DNA of 64,000 nucleotides from Okapia johnstoni (Eukaryota; Chordata; Mammalia; Artiodactyla; Giraffidae): contig CM044309.1 of assembly GCA_024291935.2 (NCBI GenBank), positions 35,240,001 through 35,304,000 of the forward strand, given 5' to 3'. Position numbers and translations under genes: made by a program. Shown in pieces: positions 10,957 to 23,616 of the stretch (its first letter is position 1; every line of letters begins with the position of its first letter). The notes under the pieces are model-generated. The model saw only the letters and a list, made by a program, of their open reading frames with translations. It was not told the DNA's origin and made no database searches.

Positions 10957-11879
10957 ACATAGGGCTTATTTCCATACTTCCAGCAAACTTCAGGTTGATC
11001 CTAGAAGCTTAGGTTTGGATCTCCTTTCCTTTTTTTTTTCTTTCTCCCACAAAAAGTTAGGTAGTAGCTGAGGAGTGCAGAAAGTGCTAGGCAGAGGGAT
11101 TGAGGGAAAGAAAAATCTGGAGTTGGAAGAATGGAAAATGGCAAGCAATTAACTTGGTATTCTTGAGGATTATAAGAATCATGAAGTGATAAAACAGAGG
11201 AAAGTAGTGATAGGTGAGTGGGAGGAGAGGAATGTGGAGAGACACAATGTAAGTGAAGAAGCTTAAGTGAGAAACTGGTGGAATGAGACAGGTTGGCCGA
11301 GTAGGATGGAGTCAAAGAGGAAGACAGCTGTATTAGGATATTGTCAGATTGAACATGAAGGGAGGAACAGATGGTCATGTTTTCCTATTTTCAGCTGCAA
11401 GTGCTGTCTTTGCAAAGTCAGACTCATTCAAAATATTCCTGTATGGGCTGGAAGTACAAGGCAATGTTCTGAGAACAGGGAGAAAAAAAAAACCCAACAC
11501 TGTAAAGCAATTGTGATTCCAACAAGTGGCAGGCAGAATACTGTTGGGTGTTTAACACACTGAGAAGCTGTTTACTCAGAATTCACTGTAGCATGGGCCT
11601 CAAGAATGCAGTTTGCTTTCTTTGCTCAGGTTGGCTGGAGTTAGGAAATGTCTTAATTGATGTGCTTTCCTTGATTAAGCCAATGAAGGAACACCTGTGG
11701 AGGACACAAATTTTGGATTGTCTTAGAAATGTATTAAATCTCTTGAATCTGCAAGAAGAGCAATGACTAGGAAAAACAAATGCAGTTTCCAAAGAACTGA
11801 ATTTATTGGACCAGAGATTGTGTTTGGTAATGAGAAGGGCTGGAGCAAAAGTTTAGGGAAGTAAGTACCTAGGAAAGGG
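10957..11879. other. Unique spacer, purine-rich
   Basis: No gene or repeat recognised. The plus strand is A/G-biased over roughly 11040-11340, which explains the apparent Ser/Leu-rich antisense frame. Confidence 0.55.
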
Positions 11880-11888
11880 TGTAAGCCT

Positions 11889-12102
11889 GGTTGGTGGTGG
11901 TTTAGTCACTAAATTGTGTCCTACTCTTGCGATCCCATGGACTATAGCCTGCCAGACTCCTGTGTCCATGGGATTCCCCAGGCAAGAATACTGGAGTGGG
12001 CTGCCATTTTCTTCTCGAGGGGATCTTCCCGACCCAGGGATCGAACCCAGGTCTCCTGCATTGCAGGCAGAGTCTTTACCAACTGAGCTACAAGGGAAGC
12101 CC
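11889..12102 (-). mobile_element. Bov-tA SINE
   Basis: Reverse orientation, full length. Target duplication tgtaagcct at 11880-11888 and 12103-12111. Confidence 0.95.
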
Positions 12103-12242
12103 TGTAAGCCTAGGACTTCTATTAAAGCCTGTTCAAGAGGAAATTGAAATCAGTGTTACAGGCTTCACAGAATTTCCATTTGATCTGTTGATGATTAGGG
12201 TGGTGAAAGATGAAACTCAGGTAAGAAAATAGGTGGATCATC

Positions 12243-12245
<3 letters not shown>

Positions 12246-12281
<36 letters not shown>
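12246..12281. repeat. (AT)18 microsatellite
   Basis: 36 bases of uninterrupted AT repeat abutting the next SINE tail. Likely length-polymorphic. Confidence 0.97.
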
Positions 12282-12283
<2 letters not shown>

Positions 12284-12491
12284 TGGTGGTTTAGTCGCCA
12301 AGCCATGTCCAACTCTTGCAACCCCGTGATTTGGAGCCTGCCAGGCTCCTCTGTCCAAGGAGTTTTCCAGGCCAGAATATTGGAGTGGGTAGCCGTTCCC
12401 TTCTCCAGGAGGTCTTTCCAACCCAGGTATTGAACCATGGTCTCCTACATTGCAGGCAGATTCTTTACCAACTGAGCCATCAAGGAAGCCC
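12282..12491 (-). mobile_element. Bov-tA SINE
   Basis: Reverse orientation. Its 3' tail merges with the (AT)n tract, suggesting the microsatellite grew from the SINE tail. Confidence 0.93.
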
Positions 12492-12514
12492 TGTATATGT
12501 ATATACACCTATAT

Positions 12515-12639
12515 TGGAGATGGAAATGTCAACCCACTCCAGTATTCTTGCCTCGAGAATCCCATAGACAGAGAAACTTGGCTGGCTACAGTCCACAGGG
12601 TTGCAAAGAATCAGACACGACTGAAGCAACTTAGCATAC
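12515..12639 (+). mobile_element. Bov-A monomer-type SINE
   Basis: Starts at the Bov-A unit (ggagatggaaatgtcaaccc) and ends gactgaagcaacttagca. It lies head to head with the preceding SINE. Confidence 0.88.
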
Positions 12640-14551
12640 CCCTATATATACATATAACTATATACCCCTGTGTCCCCAAAGTGAACCCTTTCTCTTTTTA
12701 ATCCTTGAAAAGGAGAATAGAGTATATAGTTTGTGATTTTATAATATGGAAGTCAGACCACTTGAAATGTAGCTAGCCTGATTTGAGATATGTGTGTAAA
12801 GCAGACACTAGATTTTAAAGAATTGGCACCAAAACAAAGCAAAAATAGAATGTATCACTGATTTTTGTATTGATTAGCTATTAATGGACATTTTAAAAAT
12901 ATTGTTATATTGGGTCATTTTACCGCTTTCTTTTCATTTTAATTTGGCTACTAGAAAATGTAAAAAAAAATTGCATTTTGGCTTGTATTACTTTTCTACT
13001 AGACGGCACTTGTACAGTTGGAAAAGCATGGGAAATGTCAGAGAAGATGGACATAGATTTCAGTCTTGGCTTTACAACACAAAAGCTAAGTGGTCTTAGA
13101 CAAGCCACCTGACTTCTCTGAGCCTCACATTGGTCATTCATAAGGAGAGAGAATACTCATTTCAAAGAGGTCATGAGAAATGGGGTTCATGTAATCAAAC
13201 ATGCAGTGCATGTTCAGAACATGATAGTTATTGCCCTGAGAGAAGATCAATGAGTCTTCTTCCCCCATATATGGTGCTAAAAGACATTTCTCCCTTGTAC
13301 TTGCGCCACATGCTGTCAGATGAGAGGTATGGAGTCTATAAAACTGAGGGGTACTTCAGGGCATGTGCAGAAACATGGATAAAGGACAGCGGCAGCTGCT
13401 TTCCCGGGTGGGATCCTGTCTATGCCTGGTTGCACACGTCACCCCTGCTTCTCACTTTTCCTCTGACGTCTGTTTCTTTCAGCTGTTGGATTCTTAACCT
13501 TGATGTAAGTCCTTGTGTCTGTTTTTATCTTGAAGCTGTTAGCCTGCCTGTAAAAACTTAACTCTAACTTTCAGAATTCTTCTCTTTCTATGGTAGGCAC
13601 TGTGGCATGGACCCCACCTGTATCTTGGGGTTTTTGTGCCTGGGACACGTGCTGATGCCCACACTCTTCCCTGTGAGCGATTTCTTGGATCTGGTCTGAG
13701 TTCTCAGTGACTTTCATCAGCTCCTGGGTCTCCCAGGTTCCCTTTCTGGAGGTCTCAGATTTATACTCCTGCATCTGTCTCAATATGTCTCCTCAGAGTA
13801 TGCTCTAGCTAATTTGGATAGTTTTTTTAAAAAATATATGATGGCATGTTTTTTTACCTCTGGATCTCAGTTTCTGTCATTTTGTTTCCTATGTAAAATG
13901 CCTAATCTTTCTTCAATACATAAATATATTTTAAAAAATCATTCCAATGCTTCACTTGATATTGCCTGTTGAGTGACAATTCTCCCTAAGAATCTATATG
14001 GGATATTCCATGTTCACCTACTATTGCTCATTATACTTAGATATTTATTTCAAATATATATGTACTTGTCTTACCATTACAATTAAATGAGTACATGTCA
14101 ATCAAACTTAGGGTATCAATGTGGCCCTCTCTTTGTATGGGCCCACATTCAAAAGAAGTCTCATCCAAAAAACAGAAATGATTGAAAGGTATTCCCAATA
14201 TTTACATTTATCTCTTTGAAAATAGTAAAGGATAGCTAATTAATAGCTATTATAGCTAATAGCCTACAAAAATGCTCTTTTTTTTCTGTCCTTTGTCCCC
14301 ATTACACTGATACAATTCTCTTTTTCTCTTCATTGAAGCCTCTTACTTGTCAACCCCCCCAGACTTTTAGAAACCCAGTTTCACAGCTTTTTCTAATCCT
14401 CTGATTCTTAGCTTTTTATTATACAAATTGACTTAAACATGTTAGCTGGATAACTTAATAGTTTGTTTGTTCTTTTCTTTGGTCTGCTTCAATCGTTAAC
14501 TCAATAAAGAACAATTATGGTATGGATTCTTCATAAATTTTCTTTTTCCTC
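12640..14551. other. Spacer with a MIR and an unclassified block
   Basis: MIR at 13020-13235. 13300-13790 is less AT-rich, with a tctataaaac box near 13337, and resembles no gene I know. The antisense frame 13571-13783 and the 143-codon frame at 13130-13561 lack gene-like support. The rest is AT-rich unique DNA. Confidence 0.5.
13020..13235 (+). mobile_element. MIR SINE
   Basis: Typical order of blocks: gatttcagtcttggctttac, aagccacctgacttctctga, gcctcacattggtcattcat, then the tail. Confidence 0.8.
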
Positions 14552-14680
14552 TTGCTGCTAAGTTGCTAAGTCGCTTCAGTCGTGTCCAACTCTGTGCAAC
14601 GCCATAGACGGCAGCCTACCATGCTTCTCCGTCCCTGGGATTCTCCAGGAAAGAACACCGGAGTGGGTTGCCATTTCCTT
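14552..14680 (-). mobile_element. Bov-A monomer-type SINE
   Basis: Reverse orientation, from ttgctgctaagttgctaagt to gggttgccatttcc. Short T-rich similarity (ttttcctctt / ttttgcctctt) on both sides may be the target duplication. Confidence 0.88.
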
Positions 14681-14684
14681 TTGC

Positions 14685-15435
14685 CTCTTATCATCACTCT
14701 AATCTGTGTCTAGATCTGTTCTCCCATTTTTGTTACAAAGGCCTGGGAGTCAGCTGAGCAAAAAGCAGCTTCTCATTAGACAGTGGAAACAGAAGGAAAG
14801 TTCTTACAATGAGGAATGGAGTCATGATGGGGAAGTCTGGGAATGCTGATAGAAAAAAACATGGTCACCATCATATATTTCAGTTTCATTGGTCAAAGAT
14901 TTAAAAAAATTGTTAAAAGTCTGTAAAAAATTTTACTCCTTACAGCATCGAATGCAGAGACTTAAACTTACTAAAAGCTCAATAAATATTTCCTAAATAA
15001 ATTTGATGACTTACTGAATTTTATTTAGGACCATCTGGGAAGCCAGGTTCTGTTTAAGTTGTCACTCCCTAGCTATAACTATTTTTACATAGCTTTTATG
15101 CTCTTAAAATTCACAGTTATATATTGTTTTATGGATTTCAAAGAGCATGCGGAGTAAAAGAAAACTTAGAAATTTAATGGGACAGTCATAATAGTCACAC
15201 CATCCTACACAAGTGAAATGTGTAAAATGAATCATGGCAGCCAAAGTGCAAACATGTTCTGTTAAAAATTACCTACACCATTACCTCGGCCATTTTTATT
15301 TCTTTGTTTCACAGTCAAAAAAGTACAGGATACTTCTTTAGTCCTGTTAGGTTTCCAGTGTTAATTTGATTACTACTATTTTTCTATTTTTTTCCAAATG
15401 ATACAATATTCAGAGAAAATAATTTAAGGTTACAT
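14685..15435. other. Unique spacer
   Basis: No gene or repeat recognised. Confidence 0.55.
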
Positions 15436-15449
15436 ATATGTGTATATAT

Positions 15450-15660
15450 GGGCTTCCCAGGCAGCTCAGTTGTAATGAAGCTGCCTGCCAATGCAAGATA
15501 TGTGGGTTCAGTCCCTGGGTGGGGAAGATCCCTTGAAGTAGGAAATGGCAGCACACTCGAGTATTCTTGCTGGGAAATCCCATGGACAGAGGAGCCTGGT
15601 GGGCTACAGTCCATGGAATTGTAAAGAGCCATACACAACTGAGTGACTGAGAATGTACCC
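15450..15660 (+). mobile_element. Bov-tA SINE
   Basis: Full element. Target duplication atatgtgtatatat at 15436-15449 and 15661-15674. Confidence 0.94.
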
Positions 15661-15674
15661 ATATGTGTATATAT

Positions 15675-16289
15675 AAATATATATCAATGTGCTTTCTTCT
15701 TGAGTATACAAAAACATGTTTCTTACATTATTTCCCACTTTTTTCTATGATGTTCTGCTACTGAAATTCATCATATTCTTATCAGGACTCCTATTTTGTT
15801 AGGCTATTAGTCTATATTAGAGTACACTTCTGTAAAGCATATTCTTAGAAATTCCAGTGCACCCTTGTTCAAAGCCCACAAACATCTCCCCAGAGATCTT
15901 CCTCTCTGGCTAATGTGTTGCCTAGGTCTGGAGACTAAGATACAACCTCCTTTTTGGGACAATCTCAATTCCACAAACTGAAGGAAATTCATACTACAGA
16001 ATGCCAATAAATACCTTAACCATGATAACTGCTTAGCTAAATGACACACTCTGACTTGCTCATTTATTTGTACATTGTACTATATTAAACAGCTCATCTC
16101 TGTAAGTTATATCAAATCTTCGGTGTATGTGTGTGTGCAGTGTAATTTGGGAATGAAATTTTAAAAGTTTATTGCACTGATTAGGTGATAGAAATCAAGT
16201 GTTTATCTTCTGCAGTGAAATTTTATGCAGCTTTTATTATTTTCAAACATTATCTCTGAATTGCATTTTTCTCTAATAGATCTGTGTGG
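15675..16289. other. Unique spacer
   Basis: No gene or repeat recognised. Confidence 0.55.
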
Positions 16290-17110
16290 AAATGTGTCTC
16301 AACTATATTATGAGCTTCAGGAGGGCAGAAATTTATTCTAAATATTTGTTGAGTATCTAATAGACAATGAAGATACAAACATTAATAAAAGAGGGCTGCT
16401 GCTCTTGAGGAGTTCATATTCTAGTTTGAGAGATACACATGAAAACAAATAGCTGTGGTTTACTGAGATATGTTTGCAGACCAAGTGTTAGGGGAGCAAA
16501 ATACATAGAACAGTAAGTTTCCTAGGATGGGGCTTGGGTATGGAGATGCAAGTCCAAAAGTCTCTTGAAAAAGAGTGAAGCTAGGCTAGTCTGAAAGATC
16601 AATGAGAATTTGCCAACAAGCCTGAAGAACATCTTAGGCATAGGAAAACCAGCTAATATAGACCAAGGAGTTACATAAAGATAAAATATGGTACTTATAC
16701 CAAAAAAGTGTTGGATTGGCTAAATTGAAAGATTTGTCAAATTAGAGGAGTGAAACCACGTGACTTTTGTATTAGAAAGATACTTCTGGTTGTAAGATGG
16801 TTAGAAAGAGTCAGACAAAAGGCAGGGCATTGCTCAGACATATTTGATAAGAAATGATTTAAAGCACTAAAGTGTAGACAAAAGGAAGTGGGCAGTTTCA
16901 AGAGGTAGTTAAAATTAGATGGACTGAAAAAAAATTAGAGGAAGAAGAGTTAAGAGACGTCTGAGAATTTTGATGTAAGGTTGCTGGGAAACCAGTACCA
17001 CTATTATATGGGATCTGTTAACACAGAAAGGCAGGCAGGTAAGGCAATAGTGTCATATCCTGGAGTTAGTGTTGTAATGTTGAATTTTAAGATGCTTTTG
17101 GGAACCCCAT
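16290..17110 (-). mobile_element. L2 LINE, reverse orientation (part 1)
   Basis: Begins with the reverse complement of the L2 3' end (aatatttgttgagtatcta, agatacaaac, gaggagttcatattctagt) and continues into degraded antisense L2 body. Split by BovB at 17111. Confidence 0.65.
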
Positions 17111-17541
17111 GTTCAGTTCAGTTCAGTTCAGTCACTCAGTCGTGTCTGACTCTTTGCGACCCCATGAATCGCAGCACGCCAGGCCTCCCTGTCCATCACC
17201 AACTCCCGGAGTTTACCCAAACCCATGTCCATTGAGTCGGTGATGCCATCCAACCATCTCATCCTCTGTCGTCCCCTTCTCCTCCTGCCCCCAATCCTTT
17301 CCCAGCATCAGGGTCTTTTCCAATGAGTCAACTCTTTGCATCAGGTGGCCAAAGTATTGGAGTTTCAGCTTCAACATCAGTCCTTCCAATGAACACCCAG
17401 GGCTGATCTCCTTTAGGATGGACTGGTTGGATCTCCTTGCAGTCCAAGGGACTCTCAAGAGTCTTCTCCAACACCACAGTTCAAAAGCATCAATTCTTTG
17501 GTGCTCAGCTTTCTTTACTGTCCGACTCTCACATCCATACA
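17111..17541 (-). mobile_element. BovB 3' fragment
   Basis: Reverse orientation with intact tail repeats (gttcagttcagttcag) and the C-terminal ORF stretch CESRTVKKAEHQRIDAFELW. No target duplication found, so one flank may have been lost. Confidence 0.93.
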
Positions 17542-18990
17542 AGCTATCCAGTAAGTCAGGTGATTAGGAGTGACCTCTGGGCCAGGGATGAGGACATGGG
17601 AATCATCATGGCTATTATGGTGACTAATGATGTTGGAGTGGAAGAGGAGTATAGAGTGGGGTTAGGTAAGAGGAATAAAGATGGAATTCTAGGGAGGTAG
17701 TGGGGACATAGAAAAGAAAAGAACTCATCAAAGAGAGTAAGGAGTTGCCAGAGAGAAAAGGACAAAAGATAACAAACTAAATTAAATACTCCTGGGGGAA
17801 AAAAGGAAGGAAAATGAGACGTCTCAAAAAAAACAAAAAAAAACCCATGGTGAATAAGATTAAATTCCATAGGGTTGGCTAATAAAATGTACATAAACTA
17901 TCCATTATATTTAACCATTTGGATTGATATATTTGTTTAGGAAGTCTAATTCAGAGGACTAGGATGGGACTGGGTACAAAGATGTTAAGTGTTTTTGCAT
18001 GTATGTGACTGCTGTTGGAGGAACTGGTAATATCACTGACAGTCATCCCAGGGTATAATGAAACAGAGAACTCCAAAACATCACAGGATAATATTGCCCA
18101 TCTCTGGATGCATGGGCCCCAGGTTAGTGCCTAAAAGTAACAACCACTCCTCTGAAAAAATGGACACTGTAGGATCGGAGGATGTAGCTGAGAAACATGG
18201 AGAGAATATGGTCAGAGAGAAAAGACACGTACATACAAAGATATGAACCTGGTGGAGAAAACAGACTTTTTCTTGGGATGTGTAGATTCCATCCTCAAGA
18301 AGACTTGTATTATATAGCTATAGTGTACCATGCTAATATCAATCAAAATTATAAAATCATTAATTTTGGTTTTAGATGAAGCTTGAGACCTCTGTAACAT
18401 CATCACTTTTTAATTTTCACATTGTCCAGGGCTTCTTTGACAGTTACTGAGAGGTCAGATGTCATTAGTAATGAAAAAAACACAAAAGAGCTGGAAGTCA
18501 AACTTCAAGAGAATAAGAAATGAGGAGAAGCATGAAAACAGGGAGTGTAGATTGCTTTTTAGGAAACAAGCAGTTAAGGAAAGAGAGCTGGAGAACCTGA
18601 GCACCTTTGTGAAAAGGGTAAAGTTGGTGAAAAGGATAACTAACAGACCTCCTGTTAAAGTCAGAAAGAAAATAGTGTAAAAACCTCCAATGAAGGAATA
18701 ATCTTAGGAAACGGGAAACTTCCTCTGTTCCAGGGACAGGAAAAAAGAGCTGTGCAGCACTCTGTCTAAACTGAGGTTGCAAACAATGAATAAACATTGT
18801 TATAAACTTTTCACAGTCATCCAGAAGACAAGCAGAGAGAAGAGATGGTTTGGTTGTATTGGATTGGACAGGAGAGAAAGACAAGAAAGCAAGGAAAATT
18901 GAAAACATTGACGAGAAAGACTGACAGGGATTCCAGGCTAAGAGAAGAGTTGCTGAGAAAATATCCATCTTGATGTGATCAGAAAGTAGA
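17542..18990 (-). mobile_element. L2 LINE, reverse orientation (part 2, provisional)
   Basis: Purine-rich degraded sequence that continues the antisense L2 pattern after the BovB. Parts near 18420-18620 and 17570-17760 match best; 18000-18400 is weak. Confidence 0.4.
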
Positions 18991-20789
18991 TGTGGTACAA
19001 ATTAGAAAGATAATGAGTGATAGTCAGATGGTTGTTAATTACAACTTTACAAATGAGATGGCCAGGACTCCAAATCCCCATATCCTGGACTAGACAGATG
19101 CAAAACATTTACAAGAGACATGAGAGACTAAAGCAAACTGGTTGCACTGTTTGCTAGTATTTTGTCCCAAATTCCTATGTAGTATTTTATCCTGGTGACC
19201 TGAGTAAGAAAAACTTAGATATACATCCTTTATTGCCTCTTTAGCTTATATCCTTGCCTGAATTCAGGCTGAGTGCTATTTGGTGCTTGTTTTCTCCTAA
19301 GCCCTGCCATGTTCTCTGTATGTGGGAAAAATACTTTGAAAAGAAAGCAACACTAAGATAAGAGTGATCCATAATATAGTAAAATCCTGTGTGTCTGTGA
19401 GCATTCCTTCTTCCTTCTTGTTGATTCATTTTACTTTTTCAGTGAACAGGGTGGGTTCATCAGAAAACCTTGAACTTCTTCCAGATAAGTGGTTCTTAAG
19501 GTGTGGAGGTGGGGGTGGGAGGGAAGCAAAAAGATATGAAACTCTTACAGGGAATGTTTCCAAGGAGAAGAGGGTGTTTGTGCATGAATGTATCTGTGTG
19601 TGCACAGATAGAGGAGGGAGCACTGTAAAAACTTTCAGGAGATTCTGATAAACACCTGTGTTTCTTCTGATTGAAAATCACTGTCCTGCAGGTGAGCAAG
19701 TAAGAAGATAGCAGTAATACTGGAGTTTAATATTTGGAGGGGTGGGATGTCTCTGGTAGGTGATAAAGTCCAGAAAGTGGGCTACTAGCATGGGATGGAG
19801 GTGAAAATTATTGGCATAGAGGCCAGGAAAAGTGAGGCTGGAATGCTGGGTACATCCACCATAGGATGACTGAGCTTTGGCCTTCTCCTCTGTCACCCGC
19901 AGCACTTTCTGGAGCATCATGTACATAATGTGTGTTCAATAAATACTCTTAATAGACTGCATACATTTCAGAAAAATGTATTATTTTTAATATCAAGTAT
20001 GTGAGCATGCAACATCGCTAAATACAAAAGTCATACAAGCTCACAAATGACTTCAGAGACTGCCACTCATAATTAAAGAACAATTTAGGGCCTATTAAGA
20101 CATCATAAACATAGATCCTTTCCTGTTTTCACTTGATGATTGGACATTTACACCCTATTACTAGTGACTTCAGTCAGAAACCACTGCCTGCAGTTACATT
20201 TCTTTACCTCTTATTGCTTCTCTGAAGAGAACAATATCCTTTATGTTCTAAACCAGTGCATTTCCACTGTGTCTGAGTAAGACACAGGTGTTGAGCATTT
20301 AGTGCACAGCTCTGGGGGTGCTACCTAAAAATTGAAGGCTTCCTGCCTCTTATCTGCTGAAAAACATTTCTATGAATTTATGATATCAATATGTCAGCAC
20401 AGGATGCTTAAAACTGACAAAAGGTAAATTTGAAAAGTTTACACCTGTTGCACATCAGTTGAAAACCTGAAATTTTCACATTTCTAGTTAAACAAAATGA
20501 GTAGCATGGAACATAAAAAATCTAAACCATGCTAAGTTAGCAGACTTCATTTCAGAAAAATGTCTTTTGGGAAGTATAATGCAAAAAATGTTTTAATTAA
20601 ATTTATTATTTTTAAAAAATACAATTGCTACTCACATCTGTGTTATTGCTCATCTAGGTAACCTTGAGAAAAACAAATGCCCTTTTCAGGACTATTTCCC
20701 CCTCTAAAATATGGAGACTGATCTAGTCCATCCCTAAAAGTTCCCTTCCAGATAAACATGCTCTGTAACTGGCTTCAGATTTATAGCAT
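18991..20789. other. Repeat-poor unique DNA downstream of PKIA
   Basis: No gene and no young repeat. It could include the end of a long PKIA 3' UTR only if distal poly(A) signals are used. G-rich run at 19506-19522. Confidence 0.5.
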
Positions 20790-21030
20790 GTGTAGTAGAA
20801 AACTCCCAGAAGTCAGATAAACACAGGTTCAATTTTTATTTCATCATTCATTAGCTTTTTAAGCTTGTAAAACTTATAATTTATTCAGTCTTAATTTCCT
20901 GATTTGTGAAATGGAATAATAGTACCTCTTTAACTGAATTGTTTGAGGGTTAAATGGGAGAATATGTGCTGTGAAGTGAATAACATAAAGTCAGTTGGTT
21001 AACAGGCATTCAATGTGTATTATCAAATCA
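20790..21030 (+). mobile_element. MIR SINE
   Basis: Clear order: aagtcagataaacacaggttc, cttaatttcctgatttgtga, aatggaataatagtacctc, gagggttaaatggga, acaggcattcaatgtg. Confidence 0.8.
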
Positions 21031-21999
21031 ATGTCTTAGTTTTCTACTCTTTCCTTCTCTCCTTAAAAAATCAATTCCATGTATATTATTGACTTTCAAG
21101 TAAAAGATATTATGATAAAATTTGGAAGATACTATGAACTTTTGCTGAGCAACATTTTAGGATGTGAATCTTTTGGTAATTTTCTGGCTTGGGAATACTT
21201 CTGGGTTTGAATATAGCAGACAAAGTAGCAGTAAGAGGTCAAAAATAATTCAAAAGCTCCATATGACTTCACAATTTAGCAACTATAGATATTCAAAGAC
21301 GAGCATGATACCACATGCATTAATAATAATATATCACACAGGAATATAAATCCTCCACATATACTCAGCACTAGTTCTAAACTTTACAAAATCACATGAA
21401 ATCAATTTGGAATTCCACAAATTTTAAGGATGAAGAGAACTTTACCTACATTCACCAAAAAGCTATGAGTATAATAAATAAGGATACTGTAAAAGTGATT
21501 CTATGGGTGGAATGTGTTAAACGGACTACCAGAAATTGTCTACTATAGCCTCAGGAGCTTCTTTTCCCACTTGTGAGTGTAATAATAGGTGGATTTGTTT
21601 GAATATTAACTGGATATTTTGGATCTTATTGGGTTAAGCAGAAGGAAGTACTCTAAAATTTAATCTTTCCTATTTTCTCAAAGACTTACACTGTTAATTT
21701 TTTTCTTTTCTTTTTTTTTTTTTTACTATATGCATGAGGACCAAGTGATATCCATGCCCCTATCCCACTCATTCAGAAAGTACTGTAAGGAGAGATGAGG
21801 GCAAACTTACCTTTCATCCTTCATGTAACTACAAAGGAGGGCTGAGTTCCTGGTGTATCCAGGTAGATGACCTGTTGAAATGCTGCTTAAACTACTTCAT
21901 ATGGAATGGTATCTAAGACCTTGAGGACAGTTAAGTGGGGTCTTTATTGTAAAGGGTCTTCCTTTTGCCTGCTATGTGTCCAGTAATTCATGAGCCACT
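21031..21999. other. Unique DNA between MIR and PKIA 3' UTR
   Basis: T-rich stretch at 21703-21724. Minus-strand AATAAA at 21943-21948. Nothing else recognised. Confidence 0.5.
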
Positions 22000-23370
22000 G
22001 GCATATCACTGGTGCCTTATTTATTACCACTGAGAAATGATTTCATAATACTGACCAGAGGGATTACACAGCTCATAGAAACTTTCCATATAAGAACCAC
22101 GATGTCAAAACACAGCAGAGGCCATCAACCATATTAATAAGGATTTTGTCAGCTTCTAATGATGATTATTGTATCAGAATGCAATTCACACTAATTATTA
22201 GTAAAAGTTTACAAACATTAAAAAGTGCATAATAACATTTGGATCTGATAGGGCTGAAAAAAGACATGAAAAATACAACACAAGGGCTTTACTTTTGTGA
22301 TTGGTGTCCACATGATTGCAAGGTTATTTTCTCCATCTTTTTTAGCTCCGTGGAGATAAGCTGTCCTCCAAATGTTAGTAGTATCATACAGCACTGTGAG
22401 AAAATCGATTCCAGAGAAGAAAATATTTCCAGTGCTTAGTATTATTTTCTATTCTCTTTTCCAAGTCCCCAGTTCTCAAAAATTCTCACAATTGGAAATA
22501 AAAACATTAGTCGGAAAAAGTTCTCCATTTGGGAATAAGACAAAATTTGCAGACTGAACTCTGGTCTGTGCAGACACCAAACAGACTGAATTCAGGTAAT
22601 ACTCACATTAATGGATATTTTCAAATGTCTGTATGATAAGCAAAGGAGTCCTGATGAATCTGTTAGACTTAATTCATCAGCAGTGAATTAAGGGGACATA
22701 TTGTTTTTTAAAAAAGTGTGTCCTATCTTGTGTACACCACCACACTATGGAGCAGAATTTTTAGGCAGCCCTTTAAAAAAATGAGTGGTATAAAAATTCA
22801 CAGTAATGTGCATCATTTTTGTTTTTCATAAGCATTCGAAGAAGAGGGGGCAGTGCTGAGCATCTATATTGTACAATACAAAACAGTGTAGATAACAAAG
22901 CAGGAACGCACAGATACATAACGCTAAAAACAGTACTTTCTGGATGGTTCTTTTACTGGGTGAATACTCAGGCCAGAGATATTTAAACTCTGGGGTTCAA
23001 CCAACCCTTTGCTATTAGACACAATTAAATCCTCTGACATTGTGAGGGGCCAGATGCTACAGGAAGAATCATCATCTAGATCACTGCTACTCTCTACAAG
23101 CATTTCATCATATGGTCAAGTGAAAGGATCCGTACAAAAATGACATCCAAACACAAGCCACATGATTTCAACCATTGCTAATGCCAGAGGTAGAGAAAAG
23201 TCTGTCTGCAGCCACAGCCTCTGCCCTCACTTTTAAAATAACGAGCAGGTTCCTGCAAAGCAGTACAGCCATTTTCTTCTTCCCCTTTTCACTCTTGGAA
23301 ATAAACGCATTCCAGCCAGGCCTGGAGATTGGAGACATCGTCAGGTGTTGATGAAGGTCAAAGTGGAGTG
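22000..23370 (-). other. PKIA: PKIA 3' UTR (inferred extent)
   Basis: Sequence after the PKIA stop codon, read downward. It has no SINE, BovB or L1 insertion. The first canonical AATAAA on the minus strand is at 22020-22025, and a second is at 21943-21948, so cleavage near 22.0 or 21.92 kb is plausible. Further AATAAA matches near 20.88, 20.83 and 20.6 kb could serve longer forms. The lower boundary is inference; transcript ends are needed to fix it. Confidence 0.45.
22020..22025 (-). terminator. Candidate PKIA poly(A) signal AATAAA
   Basis: First canonical hexamer below the PKIA stop (about 1.35 kb away), embedded in AATAAATAAG. The downstream side is not strongly GU-rich, so usage is uncertain. 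Confidence 0.4.
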
Positions 23371-23450
23371 TTAACTTTCAGATTTTGCTGCTTCTCCCTG
23401 GGCTTCCCCACTTTGTTCTGTTGAATTTCGCTGTGCATCTTCTTCCCCTT
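23371..23450 (-). CDS. PKIA: PKIA last coding exon (residues 51-76 and stop)
   Basis: This exon completes PKIA. The first two bases finish codon 51 (Glu) begun in the upstream exon. The frame then reads GEEDAQRNSTEQSGEAQGE and ends AAKSES before TAA at 23371-23373. The joined protein is 76 residues, the standard PKIA length, with no frameshift or stop. The C-terminal tail is acidic and polar, disordered in the family, and not needed for kinase inhibition. The acceptor AG is at 23451-23452, with only a modest pyrimidine tract. Asn58 is Ser in the human protein as I remember it, a conservative change. The same exon continues into the 3' UTR. Confidence 0.96.
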
Positions 23451-23616
23451 CTGTTAGAGACATAAACAAGGATAGAGGCAAAATAAAGATGATTGCTTAT
23501 ATTTACTGACTCTCAACATATCTTATTGGAAATTTTAGAAATCCTCTATTCTGAAATCCTCATACAGACAAGTACATTTTCTTGGTAATCAACGCCCCAT
23601 CAAGAAAATAGCTTAC

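Noticed and set aside
12122..12508. Frames with IYIYIYIY tracts
   Set aside because: Translation of the (AT)18 microsatellite and neighbouring SINE.
13130..13561. 143-codon plus frame
   Set aside because: Begins inside a MIR, has no recognisable domain, and no splice or promoter context.
14232..14264. tagcta-rich inverted/direct repeat
   Set aside because: Short low-complexity AT-rich repetition with no clear unit or partner.
18498..18968. 156-codon minus-strand frame
   Set aside because: Lies in degraded L2-like DNA, has low-complexity Ser/Leu/Phe composition and no domain.
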